Notes: generated from the letters alone by a model not told the origin. Counted from the stretch's first letter, positions 1 to 12,112 are shown. The stretch is DNA of 35,590 nt from CAZQLE01 sp964593905 (GCA_964593905.1 CAZQLE010000010.1:1-35590), one strand, 5' to 3'. A program made the numbers and translations.

Positions 1-283
1 GCGATTCCGATCCAATCCACACCGCGCGCAGTTCGCACGGGTCAATCTGCGCGCGCAGCAGCGCATTGCGCGCCGCCTCAATCGACATGGTAATCACATC
101 TTCATCCAGGCCCGGCACAGCTTTTTCCTTAATCGGGGTACCGCCTTCGCCGCCGCGCCACACCCGCGCCACCTCGGCCGCCGGCAGCCGGTAGCGGGGC
201 ACATACGCCCCATAACCCACAATGCCCACCGGCCGGTCGGGCCGCAGCAGAAGGTTCTTTGCAGAGGGAGTTGTATCGCTCAT
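1..283 (-). CDS. Hydroxymethylglutaryl-CoA synthase, archaeal type (N-terminal part only)
   Basis: The first 94 codons are present and the gene runs off the left edge of the window. The translation has VGIVGYGAYVPRYRL near residues 19-33, then EDVITMSIEAA and, at the edge, AVWIGSES. These match the start of the archaeal-type HMG-CoA synthase family, a thiolase-fold enzyme that condenses acetyl-CoA with acetoacetyl-CoA to HMG-CoA in the cytoplasm. The ATG at 283 lies 5 bases after the HMG-CoA reductase stop, with AGGAG about 10 bases upstream inside that gene, so the two are co-transcribed. The catalytic Cys lies outside the window and cannot be checked. A related thiolase-fold enzyme is possible, but the neighbouring reductase makes HMG-CoA synthase by far the best call. 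Confidence 0.88.
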   Translation of the reverse strand, partial: MSDTTPSAKNLLLRPDRPVGIVGYGAYVPRYRLPAAEVARVWRGGEGGTPIKEKAVPGLDEDVITMSIEAARNALLRAQIDPCELRAVWIGSES

Positions 284-288
284 TGGTT

Positions 289-1578
289 CTATGCTCCTGT
301 CTGGTTCCATTCGCGCAAAATCGCTTCTGCGCGTTCCTGTCGAATATTCTTTTCCTGCACCAGTTGCGCCGCCAGGCGGTCAATTTGCTCCAGGCTCGCC
401 CCCGCCGCCGCCGCAATCTGCCGGGCGTGCAGGCTCATATGCCCGCGCTGAATGCCCTCGGTAGCCAGCGCCCGCAGGGCAGCCAGATTTTGCGCCAGCC
501 CCACCGAGACGATGATCTCGGCCAGCCGCGCGGCGCTGGTCACACCCATCAGCTTCAGGGCAGCCCGGGCGGCCGGATGAACCCGCGTCGCCCCGCCAAT
601 AATACCCACCGCCATCGGCATCTCCAGCGTTCCCACCAGGTTGCCCTGTGCGTCTTTGCCCCAGGTGCTCAGGCTGGCATAGCGCCCATCCCGCGCCGCA
701 TAGGCGTGGGCCCCGGCTTCCACCGCGCGCCAATCGTTGCCGGTGGCTATCACCACCGCATCCACCCCGTTCATAATGCCCTTGTTGTGCGTTGCCGCGC
801 GGTAGGGGTCGGCCGCGGCAAAGGCCCAGGCGTAGATGATGCCATCCCGCACGGTCTCGGGGGCAAAATCACCAAAAGCCAGCTTCTCCAGCGGAATGGT
901 GCAGCGCGCGCGCGCCAGCCGGCGGTCGGCCAGGTTGGAGAGAATGCGCAGCAGCACCTTGCCGCCGCTAATCTCCTCCACCAGCGGGGCCAGGCGTTCC
1001 ATGGCCGTGTTCACCGCGTTGGCGCCCATCGCATCGCGCACATCGTAAATCAGATGCAGCGCCAGAAACGGCCCCAGCGGCGAATCGATGGTGCGCACTT
1101 CCAAATCGCGCGGACCCCCGCCCAGCTTTTGCAGCACACAGTCACACTGCGCGGCCTCGTCCATCAGCCGCTCGCGCTGCTCCAGCAGGCGCACACGCGC
1201 CGTGGGCAGGTGGGGGGTGTTCAAGATCTGCATCTGGCCGATCATCTCGGGGGCCGAAACGTGGGCATTAAACCCGCCGCCGGCCTGGGCCAGTCTGGCC
1301 ATAAAAGAAGCCCCGGCCACCACCGACGGCTCTTCAATCGCCATAGGCACCAGCACCGGTTGGCCGTTAACCACAAAGTTCTGGGCAATGCCCAGCGGCA
1401 GCCCAAAAAAGCCCACCGCATTTTCAACCATATGGTCTGCCTGTTCGCGGCTCAGCCCCGCTGCGCCCGAAAGCGCCTGCGCCTCTTCGGCGGTCAGGCC
1501 GCCGCTCTCGCACAGCCGTGCCAGGCGTTCTTCCAGGGTCAGGTCATAAAAACGGGGGTTGGATGGGGTCATGGTCAT
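289..1578 (-). CDS. mvaA: Hydroxymethylglutaryl-CoA reductase, class II
   Basis: The protein has 429 residues, the usual length for the compact soluble class II enzyme, which interconverts HMG-CoA and mevalonate with NAD(P)H. Visible signatures are ENAVGFFGLPLGIA at 52-65, the catalytic-Glu segment IEEPSVVA at 81-88, DAMGANAVNT at 182-191, the Lys segment HNKGIMNG at 264-271, TGNDW at 279-283 and the C-terminal His segment GHMSLHAR at 379-386. There is no membrane anchor. The first ATG (1578) has GGAG 10 bases upstream; a second ATG six bases inside is less well placed. HMG-CoA synthase follows after 5 bases. The pairing with a synthase suggests biosynthetic use (isoprenoids), although some class II enzymes, such as that of Pseudomonas mevalonii, are degradative. 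Confidence 0.95.
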   Translation of the reverse strand: MTMTPSNPRFYDLTLEERLARLCESGGLTAEEAQALSGAAGLSREQADHMVENAVGFFGLPLGIAQNFVVNGQPVLVPMAIEEPSVVAGASFMARLAQAGGGFNAHVSAPEMIGQMQILNTPHLPTARVRLLEQRERLMDEAAQCDCVLQKLGGGPRDLEVRTIDSPLGPFLALHLIYDVRDAMGANAVNTAMERLAPLVEEISGGKVLLRILSNLADRRLARARCTIPLEKLAFGDFAPETVRDGIIYAWAFAAADPYRAATHNKGIMNGVDAVVIATGNDWRAVEAGAHAYAARDGRYASLSTWGKDAQGNLVGTLEMPMAVGIIGGATRVHPAARAALKLMGVTSAARLAEIIVSVGLAQNLAALRALATEGIQRGHMSLHARQIAAAAGASLEQIDRLAAQLVQEKNIRQERAEAILREWNQTGA

Positions 1579-1837
1579 TGAAATGGGTCTCCGGCGAATT
1601 GGCTCTCAGGTAAGATTATCGGTTTGGAACCCTCGCAAAAACTATCATCCTCACTATTTTATGAAATTCAAGCGCGTATTTCACCTGCCTGTACAGGGTT
1701 TGTAGAATCAACCACACATCCCAGACAATCTGGCGCCCTGTTTGCCAGACCAGCCCGGCAAGAAAAGCCCCCTACGGCGGCTGGCAGCTGCCCCCGCGCT
1801 CTAACACAAATCTTACACACCCGTTTCGGCGCTATGC

Positions 1838-1843
1838 TATAAT
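1838..1843 (+). promoter_or_regulatory. -10 box of the secA promoter
   Basis: There is a perfect TATAAT 20 bases before the secA start codon. The best -35 candidate is a weak TTACAC at 1813-1818 with a long 19-base spacer. The predicted leader is very short. The rest of the 1579-1863 interval shows no gene; a weak GATAAT (minus strand, 1615-1620) could serve the reductase. Confidence 0.6.
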
Positions 1844-1863
1844 CTTCCCTCAGGAAGGTGACT

Positions 1864-5943
<4,080 letters not shown>

Positions 5944-5961
5944 CCCCGGCTCCATCCAAAA

Positions 5962-5992
5962 AAACAGCCCGTCTTAAAAACACGGGCTGTTT
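5962..5992. terminator. Bidirectional rho-independent terminator after secA
   Basis: The arms AAACAGCCCGT (5962-5972) and ACGGGCTGTTT (5982-5992) pair perfectly over 11 bp with a 9-base loop. CCATTTTT follows on the plus strand and an A-run precedes the stem, giving a T-run on the minus strand. It lies between the convergent secA and TauE/SafE-like genes and can serve both. Confidence 0.88.
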
Positions 5993-6029
5993 CCATTTTT
6001 ACAAAAACGGCAACCGCCGCCCGGCCGCA

Positions 6030-6755
6030 TTAAATCACCAGCAGCACCCCCATCACCACCAGCGCCACATAGACCACCTGATTAAAGCGGCCCTTGTTGG
6101 CAATTCGGCGGTTGGCAACCTCACCGGCCGCCACCCCCAGCACCACCGCCGGCAGCGAAAAAGCAAACAAACGCAGCACATCCGGCGTCCACAGCCCCGC
6201 CGCCGCATGACCCGCCAGGATCAGCCAGTTGGTTAAGAAAAAATAAGCTTGCAGCGTAACCCGAAAATTCTCGGCCGGAAAGCGCCGCATCACCCCATAA
6301 ACCACCACCGGCGGCCCATTGGTATTATAAGCACCGCCCAGAATTCCGGCCACAAAGCCAAAGGGCCAGGCCCAGCCTTCACCATGCAAAGCGGGCAGGG
6401 TCGGGCGCAGCAAATGATACAGCCCAAACAGGGCAATCAACACCCCCAGAATCGTCTTCACCACGGCCTCGGGCAAATCGTTCAACGCCCACAACCCCAG
6501 GGGAATGCCCAGCAGCGTTGCCACAATTAACCGCCAGGCGTCACCCATGCGCACCTGACGGTGGTTGCGCAGCAAGATCAGCGCCGAAATTACCGAGGCG
6601 GCCAGCGCCAGCAGCGGGGTGGCAATTCGAATGCCGGCGATCCAGGTGATCAGCGGCATTCCGATCAACGCATCGCCAAACCCCAGCGTAGAGCGCACAA
6701 AGGTCGTCATAAACAACACCAGCAAAACCAGCAGAAGAAGCGTGTTTTCAGACAT
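6030..6755 (-). CDS. TauE/SafE-family (DUF81) membrane transporter
   Basis: This 241-residue integral membrane protein has about seven to eight hydrophobic segments. The N-terminal repeat reads FVRSTLGFGDALIGMPL, and the second-half repeat contains FVAGILGGAYNTNGPPVV at about 134-151. Such duplicated G-x-G/N-GPP segments are typical of TauE/SafE proteins, a family linked to export of sulfite, sulfonates or other anions. The substrate cannot be read from the sequence. The ATG at 6755 has only a weak GGGTTG upstream. It lies 99 bases downstream of a response-regulator gene on the same strand, with a hairpin between them, so it may be a read-through or separate unit. Confidence 0.85.
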   Translation of the reverse strand: MSENTLLLLVLLVLFMTTFVRSTLGFGDALIGMPLITWIAGIRIATPLLALAASVISALILLRNHRQVRMGDAWRLIVATLLGIPLGLWALNDLPEAVVKTILGVLIALFGLYHLLRPTLPALHGEGWAWPFGFVAGILGGAYNTNGPPVVVYGVMRRFPAENFRVTLQAYFFLTNWLILAGHAAAGLWTPDVLRLFAFSLPAVVLGVAAGEVANRRIANKGRFNQVVYVALVVMGVLLVI

Positions 6756-6792
6756 TGCAACCCATGATCAATGACCATTCAATTCAATGGAA

Positions 6793-6824
6793 AGGTGCAA
6801 TGAGCTTATTCACCCATTGCACCT
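6793..6824 (-). terminator. Hairpin between response regulator and TauE/SafE-like gene
   Basis: The arms AGGTGCAATG (6793-6802) and CATTGCACCT (6815-6824) pair perfectly with a 12-base loop. Only TTTCC follows in the minus direction, so this is a weak terminator or attenuator after the response regulator gene. Confidence 0.5.
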
Positions 6825-6854
6825 CAAAAAAATTCTTCCCCGAGAACAAACAGG

Positions 6855-7949
6855 CTATGCGCCGCTTTCTCCCTCGCCGGGGGCCAGCCCCAACCGGCGG
6901 GCATCTTCATACGAAAGCATCTCCGGCCCGGCGGCATCAGTCCCGGTCGTGGCAGAGGTGGTGCTTTCCCAAAAATCATCGGCGTTCTGCGCCGCGGGCG
7001 TCTCGGCTGCAAACAGGGCTTCAAAGTCTTGCATGGCAGCCGTCGATGGTTCTTCCACCAGCTCTTCCACCGCCAAAATTTGCTCAACCGTGGGCACGGG
7101 GGCTTCCTGGGCAACCTGCGCTGCCGCCGCACCGCTCACCCCTTCCAGGCTAGCAACACATTCAGCACGCGAAGCCAGCAGTTCTTCAACCGCAATCGCC
7201 AGACGCAGCGAGTTTCTTCCCACCGGCAAGGTCATCACACAGGCAAAAGGCCCTGCCGCGGTGGCAAGCAGATGAAAATTTTTGCCCTGTTGAACGATCA
7301 ACACTTCGGGCGCAGCGGGGTTTAACATTCGGCCAAGCGGCATCTGAGCCGCCAGCGCAGAAATGACAGCCGGGGCCCAGTTCCGCTCAAAATCGGGGTC
7401 TGAAAACTCGCCCGTCTGGGCGATAATCTTCCCGCGCTCATCCACCACCAGAACACACAACGCACCCAGCCGCTGGCGCAACCCGGTTAACACATCGGTC
7501 AAACGCACCGGCGCAAGCGCTGCCGGTTCGTGCTGCGCTTCGACCGCCGCCGGCTTAACCCGCGCAGCACCGTCTTCACCCGGAATATCGGCCAGCAGTG
7601 TCTGAACCGTCTCCAAAAACTCAGAGATCACCATCGGCTTACGAAAATAAGCCGCCGCACCAACTTCGGCCGCGATTACAGGCAATTCAAGCTCGGCCAT
7701 CCCCGATACGAGGATCATTTTGATCCGCGGCAGGCGCGCCTTCACCTTGCGCACCAGATCGGCCCCCGACATCCCCGGCAGCCGAAAATCAACCACCAGC
7801 AAATGCGGTTTCTGGCGGGTGATCTCCAACAGGGCTTCTTCTGCCGAAGGCACCACCGAGACATGTAACCCCGGTTCCATGGTCAACAGCGCCGTGCGCA
7901 AAAAACGGCCAAATTCCAGGGCATCATCGATGATTAAGATCCGCGCCAT
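6855..7949 (-). CDS. Response regulator with C-terminal GAF/roadblock-like domain
   Basis: This 364-residue cytoplasmic protein begins with a complete CheY-like receiver domain: acidic pair D8-D9, phospho-acceptor D54 in VVDFRLPG, S82 in LVSG and K104 in FRKP. After an Ala-rich linker, a second domain at about 165-280 (GALCVLVVDERGKIIAQTG, later FHLLATAAGPFACVMTLP) has the alternating pattern of small ligand-binding or roadblock/LC7-type folds. I cannot choose between roadblock and GAF by eye. The C-terminus is low-complexity and acidic. No DNA-binding domain is visible, so it is not a classical transcription factor. ATG 7949 has a GGAGAG site; a TTG at 7964 would be the only upstream alternative. 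It starts 25 bases after oppF and is likely co-transcribed. No histidine kinase is adjacent. Confidence 0.82.
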   Translation of the reverse strand: MARILIIDDALEFGRFLRTALLTMEPGLHVSVVPSAEEALLEITRQKPHLLVVDFRLPGMSGADLVRKVKARLPRIKMILVSGMAELELPVIAAEVGAAAYFRKPMVISEFLETVQTLLADIPGEDGAARVKPAAVEAQHEPAALAPVRLTDVLTGLRQRLGALCVLVVDERGKIIAQTGEFSDPDFERNWAPAVISALAAQMPLGRMLNPAAPEVLIVQQGKNFHLLATAAGPFACVMTLPVGRNSLRLAIAVEELLASRAECVASLEGVSGAAAAQVAQEAPVPTVEQILAVEELVEEPSTAAMQDFEALFAAETPAAQNADDFWESTTSATTGTDAAGPEMLSYEDARRLGLAPGEGESGA

Positions 7950-7974
7950 GCTGCTCTCCAACAAACCGGTTTTT

Positions 7975-8973
7975 TTACTTCACTGCCCAGCAAGACACAA
8001 AATGATCCGGCTTAACTTCACGAAACTCGGGCTCGGCCTTTGAACACTGTTCCATCGCCAGCGGGCAGCGGGGATGGAAATGACAGCCGCTGGGCGGCCG
8101 CAGCGGGCTGGGCACATCACCTTTGAGGATGATGCGTTCACGCCGCAGCCGCGGATCGGGGATGGGAATGGCCGACATCAGGGCCTGGGTATATGGATGA
8201 AGCGGGTTGTGGAACAGCTCAACGCTGCCGGTCAGTTCAACCATTTTGCCCAGATACATCACCGCCACCCGGTCCGAAATATGCTCCACCACGCTCAGGT
8301 TATGCGCAATAAAGAGATAGGTCAGGCCAAAGTCTTTTTGCAGGTCTTTCAACAGGTTCAACACCTGTGATTGGATCGAAACATCCAGCGCCGAGACCGG
8401 CTCGTCGCAAACAATAAAGCGCGGACGCAGCGCCAGAGCGCGGGCAATGCCAATTCGCTGGCGCTGGCCACCCGAAAACTCGTGCGGGTAGCGCCGGGCA
8501 TGATAATCTTCAAGCCCCACACGCTTCAACATCGCCATCATCAAATCGCGTCGTTCCGATTTCGTACCGATATTGTGGATCTCCAACCCTTCCAGAACAG
8601 AATCACCAATCGGCACACGCGGATCGAGCGAGCCGTAGGGGTCTTGAAAGATGATCTGCATCTCGCGGCGAATTTTTTTCATGGCATCGCCGGTCAGCTT
8701 GAAGATATCCTTGCCATCATACAACACCTGGCCGGCAGTGGGTTCGGTCAGACGAAGCATCGTGCGGCCCACGGTGGTTTTTCCACAACCCGATTCACCC
8801 ACCATGCCCAGTGTCTCACCAGCGCGAATATTAAAGCTGACATCATCCAGGGCCTTGACCGAGGCGATCACTCGCTGAAAAACCCCGCCGCGCACCGGAA
8901 AATATTTTTTCAGGTTGCGCACCTGAATAAAGTCATCCTGGGTTGGGGTCGTTGTCGTTGATTCAGTGCTCAT
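7975..8973 (-). CDS. Oligopeptide/dipeptide ABC transporter ATPase, OppF/DppF type
   Basis: This 332-residue ATP-binding subunit would energise a peptide-type importer at the inner face of the membrane. It has Walker A GESGCGKT at 59-66, the signature FSGGQRQRIGIARAL, Walker B FIVCDEPVSALD, the switch His segment FIAHNL and the C-terminal oligopeptide-transporter extension starting NPLHPYTQAL with Cys-containing CHFHPRCPLA. The start ATG has AGGAAAG six bases upstream. It follows the OppD homologue by 25 bases. No permease or binding protein accompanies the pair, so the partners must lie elsewhere. It is paralogous to the OppF homologue at 26088-27065. Confidence 0.93.
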   Translation of the reverse strand: MSTESTTTTPTQDDFIQVRNLKKYFPVRGGVFQRVIASVKALDDVSFNIRAGETLGMVGESGCGKTTVGRTMLRLTEPTAGQVLYDGKDIFKLTGDAMKKIRREMQIIFQDPYGSLDPRVPIGDSVLEGLEIHNIGTKSERRDLMMAMLKRVGLEDYHARRYPHEFSGGQRQRIGIARALALRPRFIVCDEPVSALDVSIQSQVLNLLKDLQKDFGLTYLFIAHNLSVVEHISDRVAVMYLGKMVELTGSVELFHNPLHPYTQALMSAIPIPDPRLRRERIILKGDVPSPLRPPSGCHFHPRCPLAMEQCSKAEPEFREVKPDHFVSCWAVK

Positions 8974-8998
8974 AAAGTTCTTTCCTCAATTCCACCGT

Positions 8999-10018
8999 CT
9001 AATGGCGCACCGGCGCCTGGTGACCTTCATCATCCTGGTATAACCAGCAGCGCACAAGATGCCCCGATAGCGATTCATGCAGTTCGGGCATTTTCTGTTC
9101 GCAAATTGACAGGCCATATTGTTCGCGGGCGCGGCAGCGCGGCGCAAAACGGCAACCCGAAGGCAGGTTGACCAGATTGGGCACATTGCCCGGAATCACA
9201 TCCAGGCGGTCCATCACCTTGCCCAGCACGGGCATCGAACCGATCAGACCCTGGGTGTAGGGATGAAGCGGTTTTTCAAACAGCGAATTGACTTCGGCCT
9301 GTTCGACAATCTGCCCCGCATACATCACCGCCACCCGGTCGGCCATCTCGGCAATGACGCCCAGATCATGGGTAATTAAGATCACCGCGGTGCCAAACCG
9401 GTTTTTCAAATCTCGCATCAGGTCCAAAATCTGGGCCTGAATGGTTACATCCAGCGCAGTGGTCGGCTCATCTGCAATCAACAACTGCGGTTGCAGCGCC
9501 AGCGCCATGGCGATCATCACCCGCTGGGCCTGTCCGCCCGACATTTCATGCGGGTACGCAAACACTTTTTTGGTGGCATCCGGAATGCCGACCATCTTAA
9601 ACAGCTCCACAGCCCGTTCCAGGCATTTCTCTTTGACCATTTTGGCATGGATCTGGAACACTTCGCCCACCTGATCGCCGGTGCGGAATACCGGGTTCAG
9701 ACTGGACTGCGGCTGCTGAAAGATCATCGAAATCCGGTCGCCCCGAATTTTGACCATGTCGGCCTGAGAGAATTTAAGCAGGTCTTTACCTTCATAGATG
9801 ATTTCGCCTTCCACAATCTTGCCCGGGTACCCCACCAACCGCAAGATCGAGAAAGAAGTAACACTTTTACCACAGCCAGATTCTCCGACCAGACCCAGCA
9901 CTTCACCCGGTTTGACCGAAAAATCAACCCCATCGACCGCCTTTACAACCCCCTCTTCGGTGTAAAAGTAGGTCTTAAGGTTGTGTACCTCTAACAATGG
10001 TTGCGTATCGTTTGTCAC
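8999..10018 (-). CDS. Oligopeptide/dipeptide ABC transporter ATPase, OppD/DppD type
   Basis: This 339-residue ATPase has Walker A GESGCGKS, the signature MSGGQAQRVMIAMAL, Walker B LLIADEPTTALD, ITHDLG and the C-terminal FxKPLHPYTQGL extension with Cys residues (RFAPRCRAREQ). It forms the usual OppD/OppF heterodimer with the next gene. I place the start at GTG 10018, which has AGAGAGG upstream; the in-frame TTG at 10033 has no ribosome-binding site. A strong promoter at 10214-10242 gives it a leader of about 190 nt. Confidence 0.93.
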   Translation of the reverse strand: MTNDTQPLLEVHNLKTYFYTEEGVVKAVDGVDFSVKPGEVLGLVGESGCGKSVTSFSILRLVGYPGKIVEGEIIYEGKDLLKFSQADMVKIRGDRISMIFQQPQSSLNPVFRTGDQVGEVFQIHAKMVKEKCLERAVELFKMVGIPDATKKVFAYPHEMSGGQAQRVMIAMALALQPQLLIADEPTTALDVTIQAQILDLMRDLKNRFGTAVILITHDLGVIAEMADRVAVMYAGQIVEQAEVNSLFEKPLHPYTQGLIGSMPVLGKVMDRLDVIPGNVPNLVNLPSGCRFAPRCRAREQYGLSICEQKMPELHESLSGHLVRCWLYQDDEGHQAPVRH

Positions 10019-10051
10019 AGGACCTCTCTTCAATGATTAAAATAACAAGAT

Positions 10052-10073
10052 AACAACCTGGCGAGGGGTTGTT
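10052..10073. repeat. Inverted repeat in the oppD leader
   Basis: AACAACC (10052-10058) and GGTTGTT (10067-10073) can form a 7-bp stem in the leader, about 35 bases before the oppD start codon. There is no T-run. Its role is unknown. The rest of the 10034-10377 interval holds the two divergent promoters and the palindrome listed separately; no gene was seen. Confidence 0.4.
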
Positions 10074-10213
10074 TCTGATTATATCCGCCAAAAATCGAAC
10101 GAACAGGCGATAGGGGTAAAGCTCGAACTTTCTCCAGAATGGCTGAGCAGTTACCAAAAATCATCAACGCATGGGAGTACAACATCCCTGTTGTTCTGAA
10201 ACGGGATAGGAAA

Positions 10214-10242
10214 AATATAGCATAAAGAAAATGGCAAGTCAA
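10214..10242 (-). promoter_or_regulatory. sigma70-type promoter of oppD-oppF
   Basis: On the minus strand, the -35 box TTGACT (10237-10242) and -10 box TATATT (10214-10219) are separated by exactly 17 bases. Each matches the consensus at five of six positions. The -35 box sits inside a perfect palindrome. Confidence 0.75.
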
Positions 10243-10261
10243 GCAGCGGGCTTGACTTGCC
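10233..10261. promoter_or_regulatory. Perfect palindrome over the oppD -35 box, probable operator
   Basis: The arms GGCAAGTCAAGC (10233-10244) and GCTTGACTTGCC (10250-10261) are perfect 12-base complements around the 5-base centre AGCGG. The left arm contains the -35 box of the minus-strand promoter, the classical position for a repressor operator. As RNA it would lie upstream of the predicted transcript start, so it is more likely a DNA site than an mRNA hairpin. The binding protein is unknown. Confidence 0.6.
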
Positions 10262-10338
10262 GGGGGCAAAAACGCCGCCGTGAAAAGCGAAAAGGTTCTT
10301 TCCCCATCAGATAACAACCGATCTGGTCTCTTTTTTGT

Positions 10339-10344
10339 TATAAT
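10339..10344 (+). promoter_or_regulatory. -10 box of the moaA promoter
   Basis: There is a perfect TATAAT 33 bases before the moaA ATG, with a T-run before it. No convincing -35 box lies at the expected distance. A small AGAC/GTCT inverted repeat follows at 10346-10360. Confidence 0.55.
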
Positions 10345-10377
10345 GAGACTAATTATGTCTAATTTACAGGAAGTATT

Positions 10378-11358
10378 ATGGCCAACGATCGCTTTGGACG
10401 AAATATCCATTACCTGCGCATCAGCCTGACCGACCACTGCAATCTGCGCTGCGTTTATTGCATGCCCGAAGACATGACCTTTCGCCCCGGCAAAGAGTTG
10501 ATGCAAGATGACGAATTGCTGTTACTGGTTCGCCTGTTTGCCAGCCTGGGGTTCGACAAGTTTCGTCTGACCGGCGGCGAACCCACCGTGCGCGCGCATG
10601 TGGTTGACCTGGTTCGTGAAATCTGCGCCACTGAAGGCGTCAAATATCTGACCATGACCACCAACGGCGTGCTGCTGGGCAAACTGGCCGCGCCGTTAAA
10701 GGCCGCCGGCTTGCAGCGCGTCAATGTCTCGCTCGATACGCTCGACCCCATCCGATTTAACAACCTGACCCGCTGGGGCACACTGAGCCAGGTGTGGGAT
10801 GGCATTCAGGCGGCCGAGGCGGCCGGGCTGACGCCGATGAAGATCAACACGGTGGTGGTGAAGGGCCATAACGAGGACGACGTGGCCGACATGGCCGGGC
10901 TGACCCTGGAGCACCCCTGGCAGGTGCGCTTCATTGAAATGATGCCCTTTGCCGGGGCCACCCAACTGCAGCGCACCCAGGTGGTAACACAGACAGAGAT
11001 GACCGAACGCATTGAGACCGTGCATGGCCCGCTGCGTTTAATTAATGAAGGCGAACTGGATGGTGAAGCGCGCCTCTTTCAGCTTGCGGGCGCACAGGGA
11101 CAGATCGGGTTTATCTCTTCGGTCAGCATCCCATTTTGCGCCTCGTGCACCCGTGCGCGCCTGACCGCCGACGGCAAACTGCGCCTGTGCCTGCTGCGCG
11201 AAAAAGAGGTGGACCTGCTCACCCCGTTGCGCCAGGGCGCCAGCATCGAAGACCTGCGCAATCTGATTCTCGCCGGGGTGTGGCAAAAACCCTGGGGACA
11301 TGGCTTAAAGGAAGGCGAATTCTCGCTGAACCGCGGGATGAGTGAGATCGGCGGTTAA
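10378..11358 (+). CDS. moaA: GTP 3',8-cyclase MoaA (molybdenum cofactor biosynthesis)
   Basis: This 326-residue radical-SAM enzyme catalyses the first step of molybdopterin synthesis, converting GTP to 3',8-cyclo-7,8-dihydro-GTP. The N-terminal iron-sulfur motif is CNLRCVYC at 21-28, with TGGEPTVR in the SAM-binding region. The second, substrate-binding cluster is formed by CASC and a third Cys in LRLCLL near the C-terminus, with the conserved TRARLT Arg residues between. The chain ends in GG, the C-terminal motif important in MoaA. The start has CAGGAAG seven bases upstream. No other moa or moe gene is adjacent, so it is an isolated pathway gene here. Confidence 0.96.
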   Translation: MANDRFGRNIHYLRISLTDHCNLRCVYCMPEDMTFRPGKELMQDDELLLLVRLFASLGFDKFRLTGGEPTVRAHVVDLVREICATEGVKYLTMTTNGVLLGKLAAPLKAAGLQRVNVSLDTLDPIRFNNLTRWGTLSQVWDGIQAAEAAGLTPMKINTVVVKGHNEDDVADMAGLTLEHPWQVRFIEMMPFAGATQLQRTQVVTQTEMTERIETVHGPLRLINEGELDGEARLFQLAGAQGQIGFISSVSIPFCASCTRARLTADGKLRLCLLREKEVDLLTPLRQGASIEDLRNLILAGVWQKPWGHGLKEGEFSLNRGMSEIGG

Positions 11359-11420
11359 AGCATCACCCTTTTTGCGGCCAGATGGTGAAATTTGTCACAC
11401 AGGTTGTGGAGGCTCGACGG

Positions 11421-11449
11421 TTGACGGCTGATTCGGGCTGGGGTACCCT
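11421..11449 (+). promoter_or_regulatory. Possible rubrerythrin promoter
   Basis: TTGACG (11421-11426) and TACCCT (11444-11449) are 17 bases apart. The -35 is good and the -10 is poor (three of six). It fits the position 60 bases before the rubrerythrin gene. Confidence 0.35.
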
Positions 11450-11508
11450 TAATCAGATGGCTCTTCCGTTTTTAACGGCAGCGCCAAAATTATCCATTGA
11501 GGTGTACC

Positions 11509-12006
11509 ATGTCGAAATCCATCGAAGATCTGAAAGCTGCTTTTGCCGGTGAATCAGAGGCCAACCGCAAATATCTGGCCTTTGCTGACAAAGCCGAAAA
11601 AGAAGGCTACCCTCAGGTTGCCCGTCTCTTCCGGGCCGCTGCCGCAGCCGAAACCATTCACGCCCATGCCCATCTACGCGCTATGGATGGCATCGGTTCC
11701 ACCCTCGAGAATTTAAAAGCGGCCATCACCGGTGAAACCTATGAATTTGAATCGATGTACCCCGAATTTATCAAAGACGCCGAGGCCGAAGGCAACAAGC
11801 GCGCACTGACCAGCTTTAAATTTGCCCTGGCGGTTGAAAAAGAACATGAACTGCTTTACAAAGGGGCTCTCGAAGCCATTGACCAGCAGGGCGAAGAATA
11901 TGATTACTACATCTGCCCGATCTGCGGTCACACCCACCCGCGCACCGCGCCCGACAAATGCCCGGTATGCGGCGCGGCCGGTTCCACTTTTCAGCGCGTT
12001 TCATAA
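11509..12006 (+). CDS. Rubrerythrin
   Basis: This 165-residue non-haem di-iron protein reduces hydrogen peroxide in anaerobes and microaerophiles. The N-terminal four-helix bundle carries the ligand pattern GESEANRKYLAFA, ETIHAHAH (ExxH), GETYEFESMYPEF and VEKEHELLY (ExxH). The C-terminus is a rubredoxin-like domain with two CxxC pairs, CPICG and CPVCG, for one iron. The ATG at 11509 has GAGGTG five bases upstream; earlier in-frame codons are unsupported. It stands alone, with its own terminator, and suggests oxidative-stress defence in an anaerobic or facultative organism. Confidence 0.95.
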   Translation: MSKSIEDLKAAFAGESEANRKYLAFADKAEKEGYPQVARLFRAAAAAETIHAHAHLRAMDGIGSTLENLKAAITGETYEFESMYPEFIKDAEAEGNKRALTSFKFALAVEKEHELLYKGALEAIDQQGEEYDYYICPICGHTHPRTAPDKCPVCGAAGSTFQRVS

Positions 12007-12031
12007 TTCTTTACCAGCGGTTAGATCAAAA

Positions 12032-12063
12032 CAGCCCGCTCGCGATGATCTGCGAGCGGGCTG
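12032..12063 (+). terminator. Rho-independent terminator after rubrerythrin
   Basis: The arms CAGCCCGCTCGC (12032-12043) and GCGAGCGGGCTG (12052-12063) form a perfect 12-bp stem with an 8-base loop, followed by GAATTTTTA. Confidence 0.88.
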
Positions 12064-12112
12064 GAATTTTTACCCCCTCCCGTGGAAGCGGGGGTTGGGG
12101 GAACAGGCAGCA

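Noticed and set aside
259..1581. Long open frame on the plus strand opposite the HMG-CoA reductase gene
   Set aside because: It is antisense to a fully recognisable enzyme, is rich in His, Arg and Gln as expected for a GC-biased shadow frame, and has no ribosome-binding site.
10052..10073. Inverted repeat in the oppD leader as a terminator
   Set aside because: The stem is only 7 bp and is not followed by a T-run in the direction of transcription.
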